Positions 1-13,600 of a stretch of 64,000 nt of DNA are shown here, piece after piece. The notes under the pieces were generated by a model. It was given only the letters and a program-made list of their open reading frames with translations. It ran no database searches and was not told the DNA's origin. Where the stretch lies: contig CM075853.1 of the NCBI GenBank assembly GCA_037975125.1, positions 68,332,268 through 68,396,267 on the forward strand, read 5' to 3'. The stretch's first letter is position 1. Every line of letters starts with the position of its first letter. The stretch is from Latrodectus hesperus (lineage: Eukaryota; Arthropoda; Arachnida; Araneae; Theridiidae). Position numbers and translations under genes: made by a program.

Positions 1-639
1 GTATAACCTTTTATGTTTTAATTTTCTAACTTTCCATAGTAAAATTTCAATATCATTTTGCATTCTGTCAAATATGATTTCTTGGCATGTTTATGGGGAA
101 AAAGTAATATCACAGGTAGCAATACCTGTGATTGATCACTAGAGCATTCAGTAACTTTTTTTATTACAATATTTTTGACTTTTGAAATTAGTTTTAATTA
201 CTGAGAATATTGATATTTTTTATATGCAGGTTATTTTGTTTCACAGTCTTAATGAATTCTCTTCAGTTTTATTGTTTTGATTATTATACTGTGGTAATTA
301 TTAGAAATATAAACTGATTACATTCTTTACAATTGAAGAATGTTAATTTCTTTAAATTTCTTTTTAATGAGTTAAAAAGAAATACATAAACATAAAAATT
401 AATTATTTTCTATAAAACTTTAACACATATTAAATATAAATAAAAAATAATAAAAAATTTTATTTTGTAATTTAAATAAGAATAAATTAATAATTAAATA
501 ATTTTAAACTTATATTTATTATATTAAAAGTAAATGAAAAAACTTATTCACTTGCTTTTGTTTTATTATTACTCACCTTTTGATTGTAAATGTAACATCT
601 TTTTCTTTTTAGAGAATTGAAAATATTTCTAGATTTATC

Positions 640-789
640 ATGTCACAGAATCTTACATCTTTGTGTTCTGCTTTATTGAGAGAATACTTTGGAGAAATTG
701 TTCAATCGGTTGGGACATTCTTAATGAAGCAAATTGCACCATGTCCACTTTCAGTGATTGCAAAAAATGTTTTCTTACCTTTGGATAAA
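640..789 (+). CDS. POLR3C: POLR3C coding exon 1
   Basis: The exon encodes residues 1-50, the first winged-helix segment (MSQNLTSLCSALLREYFGEI...). A pyrimidine-rich acceptor ends at 612, so 613-639 is 5' UTR in this exon. The donor GTAAGA follows 789, phase 0. The upstream stretch 1-612 and intron 1 (790-2816) are AT-rich and hold nothing I recognise. Confidence 0.92.
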
Positions 790-3700
790 GTAAGATATCA
801 CTTATATATTGTTAGAATTCATTCTCACTTTTTTTAAATCAAACTCTAAATTGTATTATAGTGTTTTGTTGAATGTTATTGTGTTTATTTATGTATTATT
901 AATTATTTTTATATTTTAATTAGATAAATTAAGTTTTGAAATACTAATGAGAATATATTAACTTAAAACCAGGATAATATAGGAATAACATTTTTTAATT
1001 ATTGTATAATTTTTAATTCTTAATAGAAAATTTATCAATAAATTTTAGCTTTGAATAGCAATTTTGTCCTGAGTGTTTCTAAGATCCTATAAAACTTAAT
1101 ATGGTTTTATTTCTAAAATACTTTTTAAGAATTAATGTTTAAAGTAAAAAATTTTTACTTGATCAGAAGCTATTATATGAGGTAAATGCAAAAATGAAGA
1201 ATCTGAGCAAAATTGAATTTTTGGTACAGAATTTTTCAAAAATATTACTTTATATAAATATTATTACAGAAATATATTTATAATTTTGTTCAAATTATAT
1301 TGCTTTGATCTAATTTTAAGTATCGAGATTCCTTTAATTTGAATATTTGACTAATTAGTTCAATCTGAAATTATAAGTCACTAATAATTTCATTTAGAAA
1401 TAATCCAAACTATTTATTCTCTAAAGCAAGAAATACTTATTTAAGATTAATATTTTCTGAGTACTATTCACTGATTACCAATTTATGTTATGACTATTTA
1501 ATTTAACTATTATTATATCAAAAGTATCACTTGTAAACAGAGTATTTGGTATTAGGAGTAATAAGCCTTAAATTTATCATATAATTTTCTTTTTTAATAT
1601 TTGTCTAAAGTTATAACATTAAATTACTAAGTCAACTGCATATAATGTAATAATAGCTACAGGGAAGAGATGAATTTGATTCCATGTTAAGAACATATCC
1701 ATTTCATACAATCAATTTGAATGTAAACAATGAATATAAATATTGCTTTAAAGCTTTCCTTACTTATAAAAGTAAATTTTTAGAGATCTCTTAATAATAG
1801 ATTTTCAGTGATTTAATGTGTTATCTTCTATATAAAAAGAATTTACAAATGAGAAAACCAGATTGTTATTTTAAAAATGCATAAAAATAGGTATTTATAA
1901 AATTAGTATGATTATTTTTTAAATTATTCTTGGAATCAGAAATTTTTATCTAAAATTGTGAGAAATTTGGTCAAAATACAAGAACAATGTCAAATTTACA
2001 CAAGTATCACAGTTATTAATTATAATTTTTAAAATTCATTTTATAAAATATTGAACACAAATTTAACATACTTTTTGGAAAATAATTTGCTCTATAAAAG
2101 AAATATTGCTCTATAAAATTAAATTTTGGTATATTTTAATTAATTTCTCTGAAACATTTAATATTTTATTCATTATTTTATATTAAATCCAGAAAAAATT
2201 CAAAAAGGAAATAAGTTATTAAGTATTGTAATTTATTTTTTGTCATAATATAAAAAAAATTCTAAAGATAATTAAATGATGTTAGTTATAAGAAAATGAC
2301 TATCATAGTCACACTAAATTTATTAACATAATATTGTTTCATATCACTTTTAATATTTTCTGATTGGCTTAGTGATTTATTTTAAGACTTAAATGAAAGT
2401 TTCATAAACTTTATTAATTTTTAGTTAAATAAATTAATAATGGAATTCTTCAAAAAATAATTTTATTAATAATTAACTTTTTATTTTATTTTTAATTACA
2501 TGAAGTATAGTTTTCCAATATTTCTATTAATATATGTTTCAAATCTTGTTTATAAATATAGTTTTCTAAATTTGCCTGTGTATGAACAGTTATTAGTTTA
2601 AAATAAAAGTTGTTTTGCAATATATACTTTTGATATTTTTATTGAATTATTATGATGGATTATAAAATATTTTAAGTGTGAAAATTTTTAATGATTTATT
2701 TTTCAATATTTTCCAATTTAGTTAAAATAAAAAATTTTTTCTTTCACCAGTTTTTTCTTTTTAATTTTATATTTTATTATTGATAAACTAAAGTTAAAGC
2801 TATATTTGTTTCACAGGTCAAATCTTCTTTGTGTGTTCTTATGCAACACAATATGTGTGAATTCAGACAAAATGATAGGGGTGTTGTAGAATATGACATA
2901 TTAGAAGAAAATATTCTTTTACTTTTGCATTATGAGCGATATGCTTATTGTGCTCAACTGCTGTGAGTATATGTTTGTGTATATAACTTCATATTTTTTA
3001 ATATTATTTACTATCAAGTGTATTTTTTATAAGAATGAGATTTGAATAAGATTAAATGTTACTCTACTTCAGTATAATTTTAAATTTGATTTTGTTTTAA
3101 AACAATTATCATATTAACATTTCTTGTCCAATGCAGGAAATATTAATGGGTCAACTTGTGCTTTGTATAATATACTAATTTATTTTAAGTGGCAAATTCA
3201 TTTATTTTAAGTGCTTACTGTATCAGTATGTATATTAACAATATATTGCTTGTATCCCATAACTATAGATCCTATTTGAAAACTTTATTCTAATAAATAT
3301 ACAAATAAAACAATTTATTTCAATATCAATTTATTATTTAAATTCTTAGTTTTTTTTATCATTTAATTTTAAATTTTCCATACAATATAATGATCAAAAA
3401 AATTTCAAACAGTGTATTGTACAGACATTTACTATTATGCCCAATAAGGAAAATTAAATGCATTAGAAAAAAGTTCTCTTTTGAATATCCATGAGTTTTT
3501 GTTTATCATTTAATTATTATTAAATAAATAATTGAACAAAATAACATGATTACTTGTGTGACTAAAATCTTAAATATTTATTGTTGCCTGAGTACTAAAT
3601 ATTCTGTTAATATAAACTCATTCTATGAAATAATTTTTTGTTAACTTTTTTTACATTCTAGCTACGGTGATCCAGCAGATTTGCTTGTTGAGGAAATTCT

Positions 3701-6104
3701 TAATAATGGAAAACTAACAATGAGTGAAGCTATTCGTAGAGTGATAGAACGAATTCAAGAAGCAAAGGAAACTACAGGAGTTGGTAGGTTTTTCTTACAA
3801 AAGATTTAAACCTTGATGCAGTAAGTGTTGCTTATTCTTTAATAAGTTTTGTGTACTCTTTAACTAACAGTATTTTAATCTAAAAATTTGATGTATCAAC
3901 TTTGGAGGAGTTCTTTAATTATGCTAGTTATTGATATTATGAAAGTAAGGATAAAAGTATTGTAATAGATTAATAGTTAAATTTTAATTATAATTTTTTT
4001 AAGTTAATTATAATTTTAATTTATTATAATTTAAAATTAATTATAATTTTAAGTTTCTTAATTATAATTTTTTCTTTTTTAATATTTATATATTATTATT
4101 ATATAAAAAACTTATTTAAGACACATTAATATTTTTAACACAATCAGGGTGTTTATAAATTTCTTACTTTTGTGTGAGTACATCATAGTAAATGACAAAG
4201 CAATTTGAGAGCACTCATTAAACAATGAAATCAGTAATTAGATAACATTTCAAATTTTTGATGAATTTCCAGAGCTAATTGATATCTTGGCAACAACTCA
4301 TTCAGTCAAAACAAATAGCATAATTTAATAGCAAAAGCAATATGTTTTTAGGCAAGAAAATATTTTAAGCCAAACACAATCCAAAATGGATTTCATTTGG
4401 AGACTGTATGTACATTGGTGTGTATTCCATTAACCTTAAACCACTATGTGGACCAAAAAGACTAATCTGCTAAAAATTCAGATTGTTACAAGTTCTGTTT
4501 ACTGATGAGTATTGATTCCATAACTATATTGTTTCAGGGGAAAAAGGTTTATTTAAAGCAATCATAAATTTGTTCCAGAATGGTCTATGCAAATAAGGTG
4601 GGTTGATAGTATAAGCTGGAATCATTATAAGTGCACATGAAGATTAAAGATTAGTTGGTTCAAAGGTTTATAAACAAAATGTCATCATCTTGTTGTCATC
4701 TTTTTGCTGAGGTAACTAATAATTCCTTTTTTATATAACATGAAATGATACTTTTCCTCATTATTTTCTCTACAGAGTTGGTTTGGTTTGTTTGTCGCTC
4801 AACGGTCATTTTTTGCACACGAGGGCTAATTAGACCGGGACTTACTGCTTAAAGTGGATTCCGAACCACTACAAACATCCATGCCCAAGGTGGGGTTCGA
4901 ACCCACGAACTGTTGAACCGAAGGCAAGAGCGCTAACCATTCGGCTGCCAGCTCGGCCTTCTCTACAGAGAGTTTTCTTAAACTTGAAATAATTTAGCAT
5001 ATGATATAAATGATGTACTATCTTGTCCTAAATATGATTAATCATGTTTGAAACACATCAAATGATGCATTGCAGTTAAACTATGGTTTATTTTAAGTGT
5101 TTGGAATAATCAAGATTATATTGATTGAAAAGTTGAATTCCTGAAAAACAAATGTACAATAATTTTAGCTCCTTGAGGTACTTCATGCTGTTATAAATAT
5201 TTCCATTATTTCCAAACAATTTGTTATATTCCAAATAACATGTAATTAGATTTTTATTTTGAAATGTTATGAATTGTTTTCGTTTAAAGTTCTTGCACAT
5301 TTTTTTTTCCTTTTTTGTGCATTGTTTTTTCTTGCACATTTACTTTCTATTCATGACTGTTATAAAACAATTCCGCCCCTTTTTTTAACCTTCTGAAATG
5401 TTATTTTAAAGGTCTTTATTAACTCTCAAATAATAATTAATTTACATATAAGTGCTAATTTATGTCTTTGAAATATGTGTATATTTTTTACCAGTCTTTA
5501 ATTCACAGATGTTTAATTTTTATGTACCAAGATCAAATATCATTAGTAATGTGAGAAGCCTTACTTAAAATATATTACTAGGGAATGTGTGTAATTATGT
5601 TTTTTTCATTGCACTAATAAATTCTAACTCTTTTTCTTTCTCTTTTTTTGTAGAATACTCATCTCAGAAGATTTTTGAAAAATTCCGTTTGCTTATTAAC
5701 AACCATTATGTAATTCGCTGTCCTTATTCTCATTCCTTAGAAAATGAGCGAGTTCCCAATCTTTCCATATCTGATGCTGAGAAATTTATTGTGCCAGAGG
5801 TATCTATCATTAATTTCATAATGTATGTGTTCATGCATTTTTAAAATTAATTGTGTGTGTTATAATGGTTTGTTAGATTTTTTTTAAAGATTATTTTTAG
5901 GTTTGGCTAATTTTTTTAGGATATGCAGGAGTTATCTTTATTGGCAGACATAGAAGTTCTTAATCAAATTAACTCTGCTAAACTTTACAAAAATTACTTT
6001 AACTTCATTTATTTATTTCATAAAATTCTTCAACTATATTAAATAAAAAGATAAATTAGCTTATAAATAATTATAACCAAAATGCTATGCAAGAAAATAA
6101 TGTT

Positions 6105-6158
<54 letters not shown>

Positions 6159-7569
6159 GTGATACATTTTTTTAAAAATTTAAAAAACTTTAAAATTTTA
6201 TTTATTTAAGTGTAATATACATTAGAAAATTATAACCTATCTCTTGAAATTTATTTTATTAACATGATTAAAAATTAAAACATTTTTATCCAAAAGAGAA
6301 AAAAATGTCAGTAAAATTATTTGCTTTTTATTTATTCTTTTATAATTTGTGTTAATATTGAAACAACCATGCAAAATAAAATATTACTTAATCATGTATA
6401 ATTTAATTATCTAATACAAAAATTTTCTAACTATTGTTTTATTAAGATTTTTTATATTTGAGAAAAATATAATCGTCAATTAAGTTTGTATAAATCAGTC
6501 ATATTTTATTAATTTACTAACATGTATATCTTATCTGTAAGAAGAAAAAATAGTAAAATATGGTTTATTGCTCAAAGATATCTTCCTATTGATTTTCTTT
6601 TGATAATTATAGAAAGTTTATGTTATAGAAGTCAATTCTATAACACTTCAAAAATTTTATATAACTGATATTTAATAGCTTATGGCAAAATAAGCTATTT
6701 TAAAAATTTTTGTCTATAAATCAAAAGGATCTAACGTTTTCATCTAACATATTTAACAGATCTAACATTATTTACTCATTTATTCAGTTACAAAGTATAT
6801 ATTTATTAGTTTATTATAATTTTTGCTCTTTAAGATGTGTAACAATTTTAAGTTTCTTTATTAAAACACAAGAAAATAAATTAATAAGGATATAAACATT
6901 TTAACTGCACATTATTTTATCATTTGACATTGTGATTGTAGTAGTCATGTATTTGGTTAAAGAACATAATTCATTAATTATGTAAATAAAAATATAATTG
7001 TATATCACATGATATTTAAACTACAGTTTGTAGTGGCAATAAAATTAGGCTCATTGTTTCAAATTATTGGAAATTAGCAAAAAATTAAAACAAATTAACA
7101 TTGGAAAATAAATGTTTAATCTTAAATATATATTAAATTGCTCACTCTAGAACTTCAGTAAAAAATAGATTAAAAAAATTTAAAACATTCAAAATGTTAT
7201 CTTATTAAAAATAACTAGTTTGACTTATTCAAAGACAAATATTTTCTACAACCATAAGAATTTATAATAGAAAAGTATTACAGTTTGAAATAAAATATTA
7301 ATTAAGATTATAACTATATAAATTGTTTTGTGAAGTACTTTTAAAAAAAAATAAATTTTTAATTTTACTGGTGAATAAATTATTAAAAGAGCAAATATCT
7401 TCTATCATTCATTCAAAATTTCTGATATCATAGTGTATTATAAACTTTTCAAGTATTTTCATCTTATTCTGACTGACACTTCTGGTTAGTAAGCATCATT
7501 TCTCTAGTTCATTAAAGTTAAACGATGACTTCATTTCATCTTTATCTATTATTAACTCAAAAGTTCCTG

Positions 7570-7610
<41 letters not shown>

Positions 7611-10600
7611 TTAAGAATTTGTTATATATATAACAAATTAATAACAGATTTGCATAAAATTAACTTTAATGATTAAAAATCTTTAATCATTAAAGTTAAT
7701 TTTATGCAAATCTGTCATCTTTTTATTCCAAAATAATAAAATATTTCCAACATTACAATTATCAGAAATTGAATGACTAACTTCTTGTCTAATAACAATG
7801 CAACATTTAACATTTGTGCTCAAATTTATTTTTAAATAATTAAAAAAATTTTTAAACATTAAAAAATTGTTTTTATTTGATCTGTCTATTTAACTTACTC
7901 CAGTTTATTTTATGATAACTTTCTACAAATAGAAATAATTGCATTTAAAGAGATCAGTTCGATAAGTATATGAAATACATACGAAACTACAATAGAATTT
8001 GATCTCATTAAATTTTTTGTGTCTGCATAATCCTTTTGTATTCCACTATTAGATGCAACTCAAGTAAATTGAAAAGCATAATAAATATCTATATTTATTT
8101 CCATTCATTTCATTTTAGTTGTATTTTTCATCTAGACTGTTTTTTCTTACCGTATTTAATATTTTTCATCTATGCTGAACTGTTTTAAAAGTGCAGTCGT
8201 TATTCATTTACTTATTTTAGACATTCTCTTTTGAACCTGTTAATGCATTTAAATAATATCATTTTGAATGTTATGTTGATGTGTAATATAATGATTTTAA
8301 AAATGAAATTTTTGTTTATCTAATTAATTAATTTTAGATAAAATTACATCTGTTAGAGCCAAATGATTCAGAAGATCAGCAAGCAAAAAGACAAAAAATT
8401 GAATTCCCTGATGCAGGAATATATTGGAGAATAAATTTTAACAGGTTTAAAGAATATTTTAGGTATGTGTTTTCTTAATTTATTTTAGTATATTTCTAAT
8501 GTGAACTATGTAATAAATTTATAAATTTATCTTATAAAGTAATTGTTTATTTTAAAATAAAATATTTCAAGTTTTTTGTTAAAGTATTTAACATTAATTT
8601 TAAATAAACTTTGATTATTAAATAAAAAATATCTTTTTAAATTTTATGATAATATAATGGAAATTATTTTACTTTTTTGGTTCAATTTTAATAAGTAGAA
8701 ATTAATTTTAATTGTGAAAATTTTATTGTTTAATTATGCTGCTTTTTTATCACAAACAATATAAATCATTACAATTTTGTTATATTATTTGTGATTTTAT
8801 AATATGTTAAAAATAATTATGCTAATTTTGTGTACTTTCAAAAAATTTCTTGTAATAATGAATGCTGCTTAAAATTCATTTTGAAGAATTGCAAAATTTT
8901 CAAAATTATAAATCTACACTTTCCAATTAATTCAATCATAGATTTGATTTTCATTTCAGGCATAATTGTTTAAAATTGTGTAAAGCAATATGTTGTAGTG
9001 GAATTTGAGCTTATACGCAAAAAAAGACTGAAATGACAAACTTACCCAATCCATTGTATATATTAACTTTCTGATTTTATTATGTATGAACTGTGTGAGT
9101 AATGTGTTTAAATAATTAAAAAAAGTCTATCAAAATGCATTATTTTGATTAAGTATCAAAAGAAATATGTTTTATATATATTTTCTTTACTTTATTTAGA
9201 AATGAAGCTGTCATTACTGCTTGTGTTAATGCTCATGGTGAAAAAGCAGCTGAAATTGTTAAAGCAATATTACTTTTGTCTGACCAAAAATGTCACAGTC
9301 TATCATTATCCAGTGCAGGAGTGCAATATTATGATATATTGAAACTTTTAGAATCAGCCTCATTCAATTCTAGGGTAACTAAAAGCACATTTTAAATATT
9401 TTGTTATCAATTTCTAAAAGAAATTTCTTTTTATAATATTAATACTGTGAAAAATTATTTTAATAAATTTTTACTTGTTTAAAATGAAACACTGTACAAT
9501 ATTTTATAATACATATCTATTTTTTCTTTAAAATGTAGTTGAAGCTACTAAATTAAATGATATTGAAGGAATAGAAAGCAGTTTCAAAATGTTACATCAT
9601 ATATTTCACAATATGTGAAAAATGCAAGGCCATTGTATTAATATTGCAGGGAAATCTAAACTTATTAAAATAAGAGCTTAATGAATGACATTTGCCATGA
9701 CATTTTTATGTATAAAAATAAAATTACCCATTGCAATGTGACTATCATTTTTATTAAAATATTTTAATATAAATTAAATTTGCCATCCCATTTTATGAAA
9801 AAAATATTATATATTTACTGTTTTGTTTTAATTATGATTATATTCTTAATATAAAGAAACAGTATTTTAAAATTTTTGTGCAGAAATAAAAGCATTTCAA
9901 ATAATATTGTTTTTAATTATTATTCATAATTAAAATAAAACTTTCTTAAATTTAATTTTAAAAAAATACTCAGTAGTTTAATGTTTTATTTATGTATGTA
10001 CAGATAAAAACATTCATAATAATATTGTGTACACTCTCAAATTATATTAAGTAGTTTAAGCAATGTAATTTTTATAACTGTAACCATCATTTGAGTACAT
10101 TTATTACTGTTTGAAGTATTTTTAACGTTATTGTTTTGAATTATTTAAAGTATATTTTATTCTTGTTTTCTTCTATCTTATAGGATTTAGATGGTTATCT
10201 CTCTATTCTTTGTGAGGATGAGAATAGTTTTGTATCTAAAGAAGATGATCGAGGAAATGGGATGTATGTTGTCAATATTTCAAATATCTTGAAAAAATTG
10301 GTTGAAGCTATTGCAACTGCTGTTGTACAAGACAGATTTGGGTCAAAATGTGCCAGAATATTTCGGTAAGTGTTTGTTTCTTAATATATCAAAATAATAT
10401 TACTTTTTAAAAATATTCTCTGTTAAAAATATGAAATTATAATCTTTGAATGTTATTATTTATATACATTTAAATTAATTTGTCTTATTTTTTAATTAAA
10501 AAATCAGCGCTTTTAAATTGCATTTTAAATTTTTTGTGTAGTATATTTTTGATGTATTATATTTTTTATTTTTAACAAAAGAAAGAAATTACTTTTAATA

Positions 10601-13600
10601 TAAAATTGTCTAAATGAATATTATAAATCCTGAAAAGAACAAAGTTTAATAAAAAATAGTTGCTCTTAATAAAAAAAGAAACTACACATTTCAAAGGTAT
10701 GATAATATTTTAAAATTTTTATTAAGTATTTACTTATTTAATAAAATTGTGAAAATAATATATTTATTTGCTGTCAATTATATTAATCATAGGATGGAGA
10801 AAACAAAAGTGTAATATAAAAATATTAATTTGTCACAATTTCACTAAAAATTTTAATATGTAAATGAAAGAATTAAAATTTTGAATGTGATAATTAATGT
10901 AATATTTGGTAACCACATTTTAAATGTAGTATATAAATTTGACTCCCAATTCTCTCTTGTCAAGAGGATTCCAGAGGCTGAATTATTGTAAAATTTATGA
11001 TATTTTGATTAAAGTATTTTGTAATCTAAAATTCATTCAGCGAGAATATTTTGTGGAGTAAAGAGTACAATTTTAAAATATGTAAAGCAATATTTCATTT
11101 CACTGAATTCCAGTAGTTTTCTTTGGTATTATGTATTTTTCATTAACATATTTTCTTTTAAAATTTCCCATTAGAAATTTACCTTTTAGTTGTGTTGAAA
11201 TATGTTGCTATTTTGTTTGTTACATCCTTGTATAAACAAGAAATAAAATTGAATTATTCTTTCATTTTTTAAAGTCTTCAAATTTGGTATTATATTCTTC
11301 CATAAAAGGATTAATATGTTTAATATATAAATTAATGTGGTTATGTTAAATTTGTCAAATTGTTGAAAAGTTTTTTTTTAGCAATAATCACAATAATCAA
11401 TAAAAAAATTTAAAAATAAATGTCATATTTTTATAAATTTGAAATTTAATATATTTGTTACTTTTACTTTTCAAAAAGTTTTTTATATACAACCCTACTA
11501 ATTAAAATAAATTAAATGATATCAAAATTTATAATATTTTTCTAATAAATATCTAGTCATGAAAATTTTAGATACTTGATTTGTTTCTTAAAATGTGAAA
11601 AAATAAAAATATATAATGTGAAATTATATTCATTAGATTATTAAATGTTTGTTCAAGTATATAAAATTTTAACAAAGAATTATTTAAAATTCATATTTTT
11701 TTTATGAATATTAGGCTAAAATATTTTACTGTGATTATTGCATCTTTACAATGTTAAAAAATATTTTGCTTAAAAAGTGCATTCTAAAAAAGAAAGATTT
11801 CCCTTTACCAATTTAATTCTCCAAAATTATCACTTCATTTTATTTTTCATTGAAAATAATTTAGAAAGAAAAATATTGCTTTTATGTATTCACATACTTT
11901 GTATACAAATCATAAATAATTTTTTGAATATGAATAAATGTTTGTATATATGAATGTTTTAAAATATATTTATGTGTGCTTTAATTATATAGATGTATTA
12001 TAATACATTCATATACTTTGATTACTGCTTTTCACTCATATATATATAATCTTTCTTTAAATTTCAATTATTTCATAAATAATGGATAACAACTTATAAA
12101 ATTGTTATTTAATTAAATATTGAAAAATAAGTGAATAAGAATATTCTTATTATTCACTAAACATGAGTAACTCTTACTAACAAATTTTTTATTTTGATAT
12201 ACTACTGAGCTTAAATATTTTCATACATGTATTTTATTTATGTAATTCATTTGCAAAATAAGTAAGATGTATGTTTAATTAAATTTTTTTCATAAAATTA
12301 CACTAATACATATACATATTGTGTTTTAGTATTTTATTGGATAAAAAAGCTTTAGAGCCAAAACACATTGAAGAGCTTGCATTATTACATCCTAGGGATA
12401 CAAAGGAATACATTTATAAAATGTTTGAAGAAAATTTTATTTTATCTCAAGTATGTATCTGCAATATTGATGTTGGTGCATTTTATTCATTAAATTAATC
12501 TCTTGAAAATATTTATAATAGAACTGTAGTAACGTAGTCTTTGAAAGCATTTTCCTAGAAACTTGTGAAATGCCTTTTCATTAATAAAACAAGAACGTTT
12601 ACTAAATCGCTACTTGCATATCAAATTTGGCATATGAACAGATTTTAAAATTATAAGGTGTTACCTGTTTTTATCTGAGACTAAATTTTTATATTTTTAA
12701 TCAATACTATTATGTAATTCTTACATTTTATCTTTAAAATGATACAATGGTAGTAAAATTTGTTAAATTTCTCAAATTGTATATACTTTTCCACTTGTGG
12801 ATTTTAAAGAGTTTGTTTAGCACCTGTATACATATCAAATTCGTTATTTAAACATAACTAAATATTATATCCTCTTGTTTATGGAAATGTTTCAAGAGAG
12901 AATTTTTGAACATCTCTTGTATTCCATTCATGTATATCTATAAGGAAGCAAATCTGCATGTAAAGTTTTTTGTTTCATCAGCTTAGTAGATTATTGTAAG
13001 TTAATTATAAACTGAAATAAATAGTTTATAACAAATGATAAACATTGAGTAGCTGATGCATAAATTGTTATGATCTAAAATCTTTGTTTACAAAATTTGG
13101 TTGTCAAATAATCAAAACTGATTCTATGTTTTAAATTCTAGATTGTATGGTAATATGTATTACTAAATAGAACAATTTAATTTTCATTATTACTATAATG
13201 AAATTTCTATTCAAATACTAAAATGTGTTTGATACTAAAACGTATTTATGATAATATGCAGTTATTATAAAAAAGTATCTTTTAATAACTACATTTGCCC
13301 AAATATATCTAAAAATTTTCTTTGGATTTTGTTTAAAATTACTTTTTTCACCTTTGAAAATTAATCTCATTCAATATATTTTCCCCAGAAGATATTATTT
13401 TTCTGAATATCTAATATTTTAAAAATGTTTTGTAACTGTGCAAGTAAAATAAATTTGCAAAATTATGATACCATTGTAGTTAACAATTATTAAATTGTGA
13501 TTAAATTTTGCTTTAACTTTAGTTCATTAACGAATTAAAGAGTAAAACAATGCATGATTTTCAAAACTTATGATTTACAGATTTGGTTGGTCTCCAAAAT

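Noticed and set aside
4145..4740. Possible mariner/Tc1 remnant beginning CAGGGTGTTTATAAA with a TTTACTGATGAGTA stretch like a DDE motif
   Set aside because: No matching right terminal repeat and no second transposase motif in any frame; the resemblance is too short.
4880..4950. A genuine tRNA gene on the minus strand
   Set aside because: A and B boxes are present, but acceptor and anticodon stems do not pair and a SINE body with target duplication follows.
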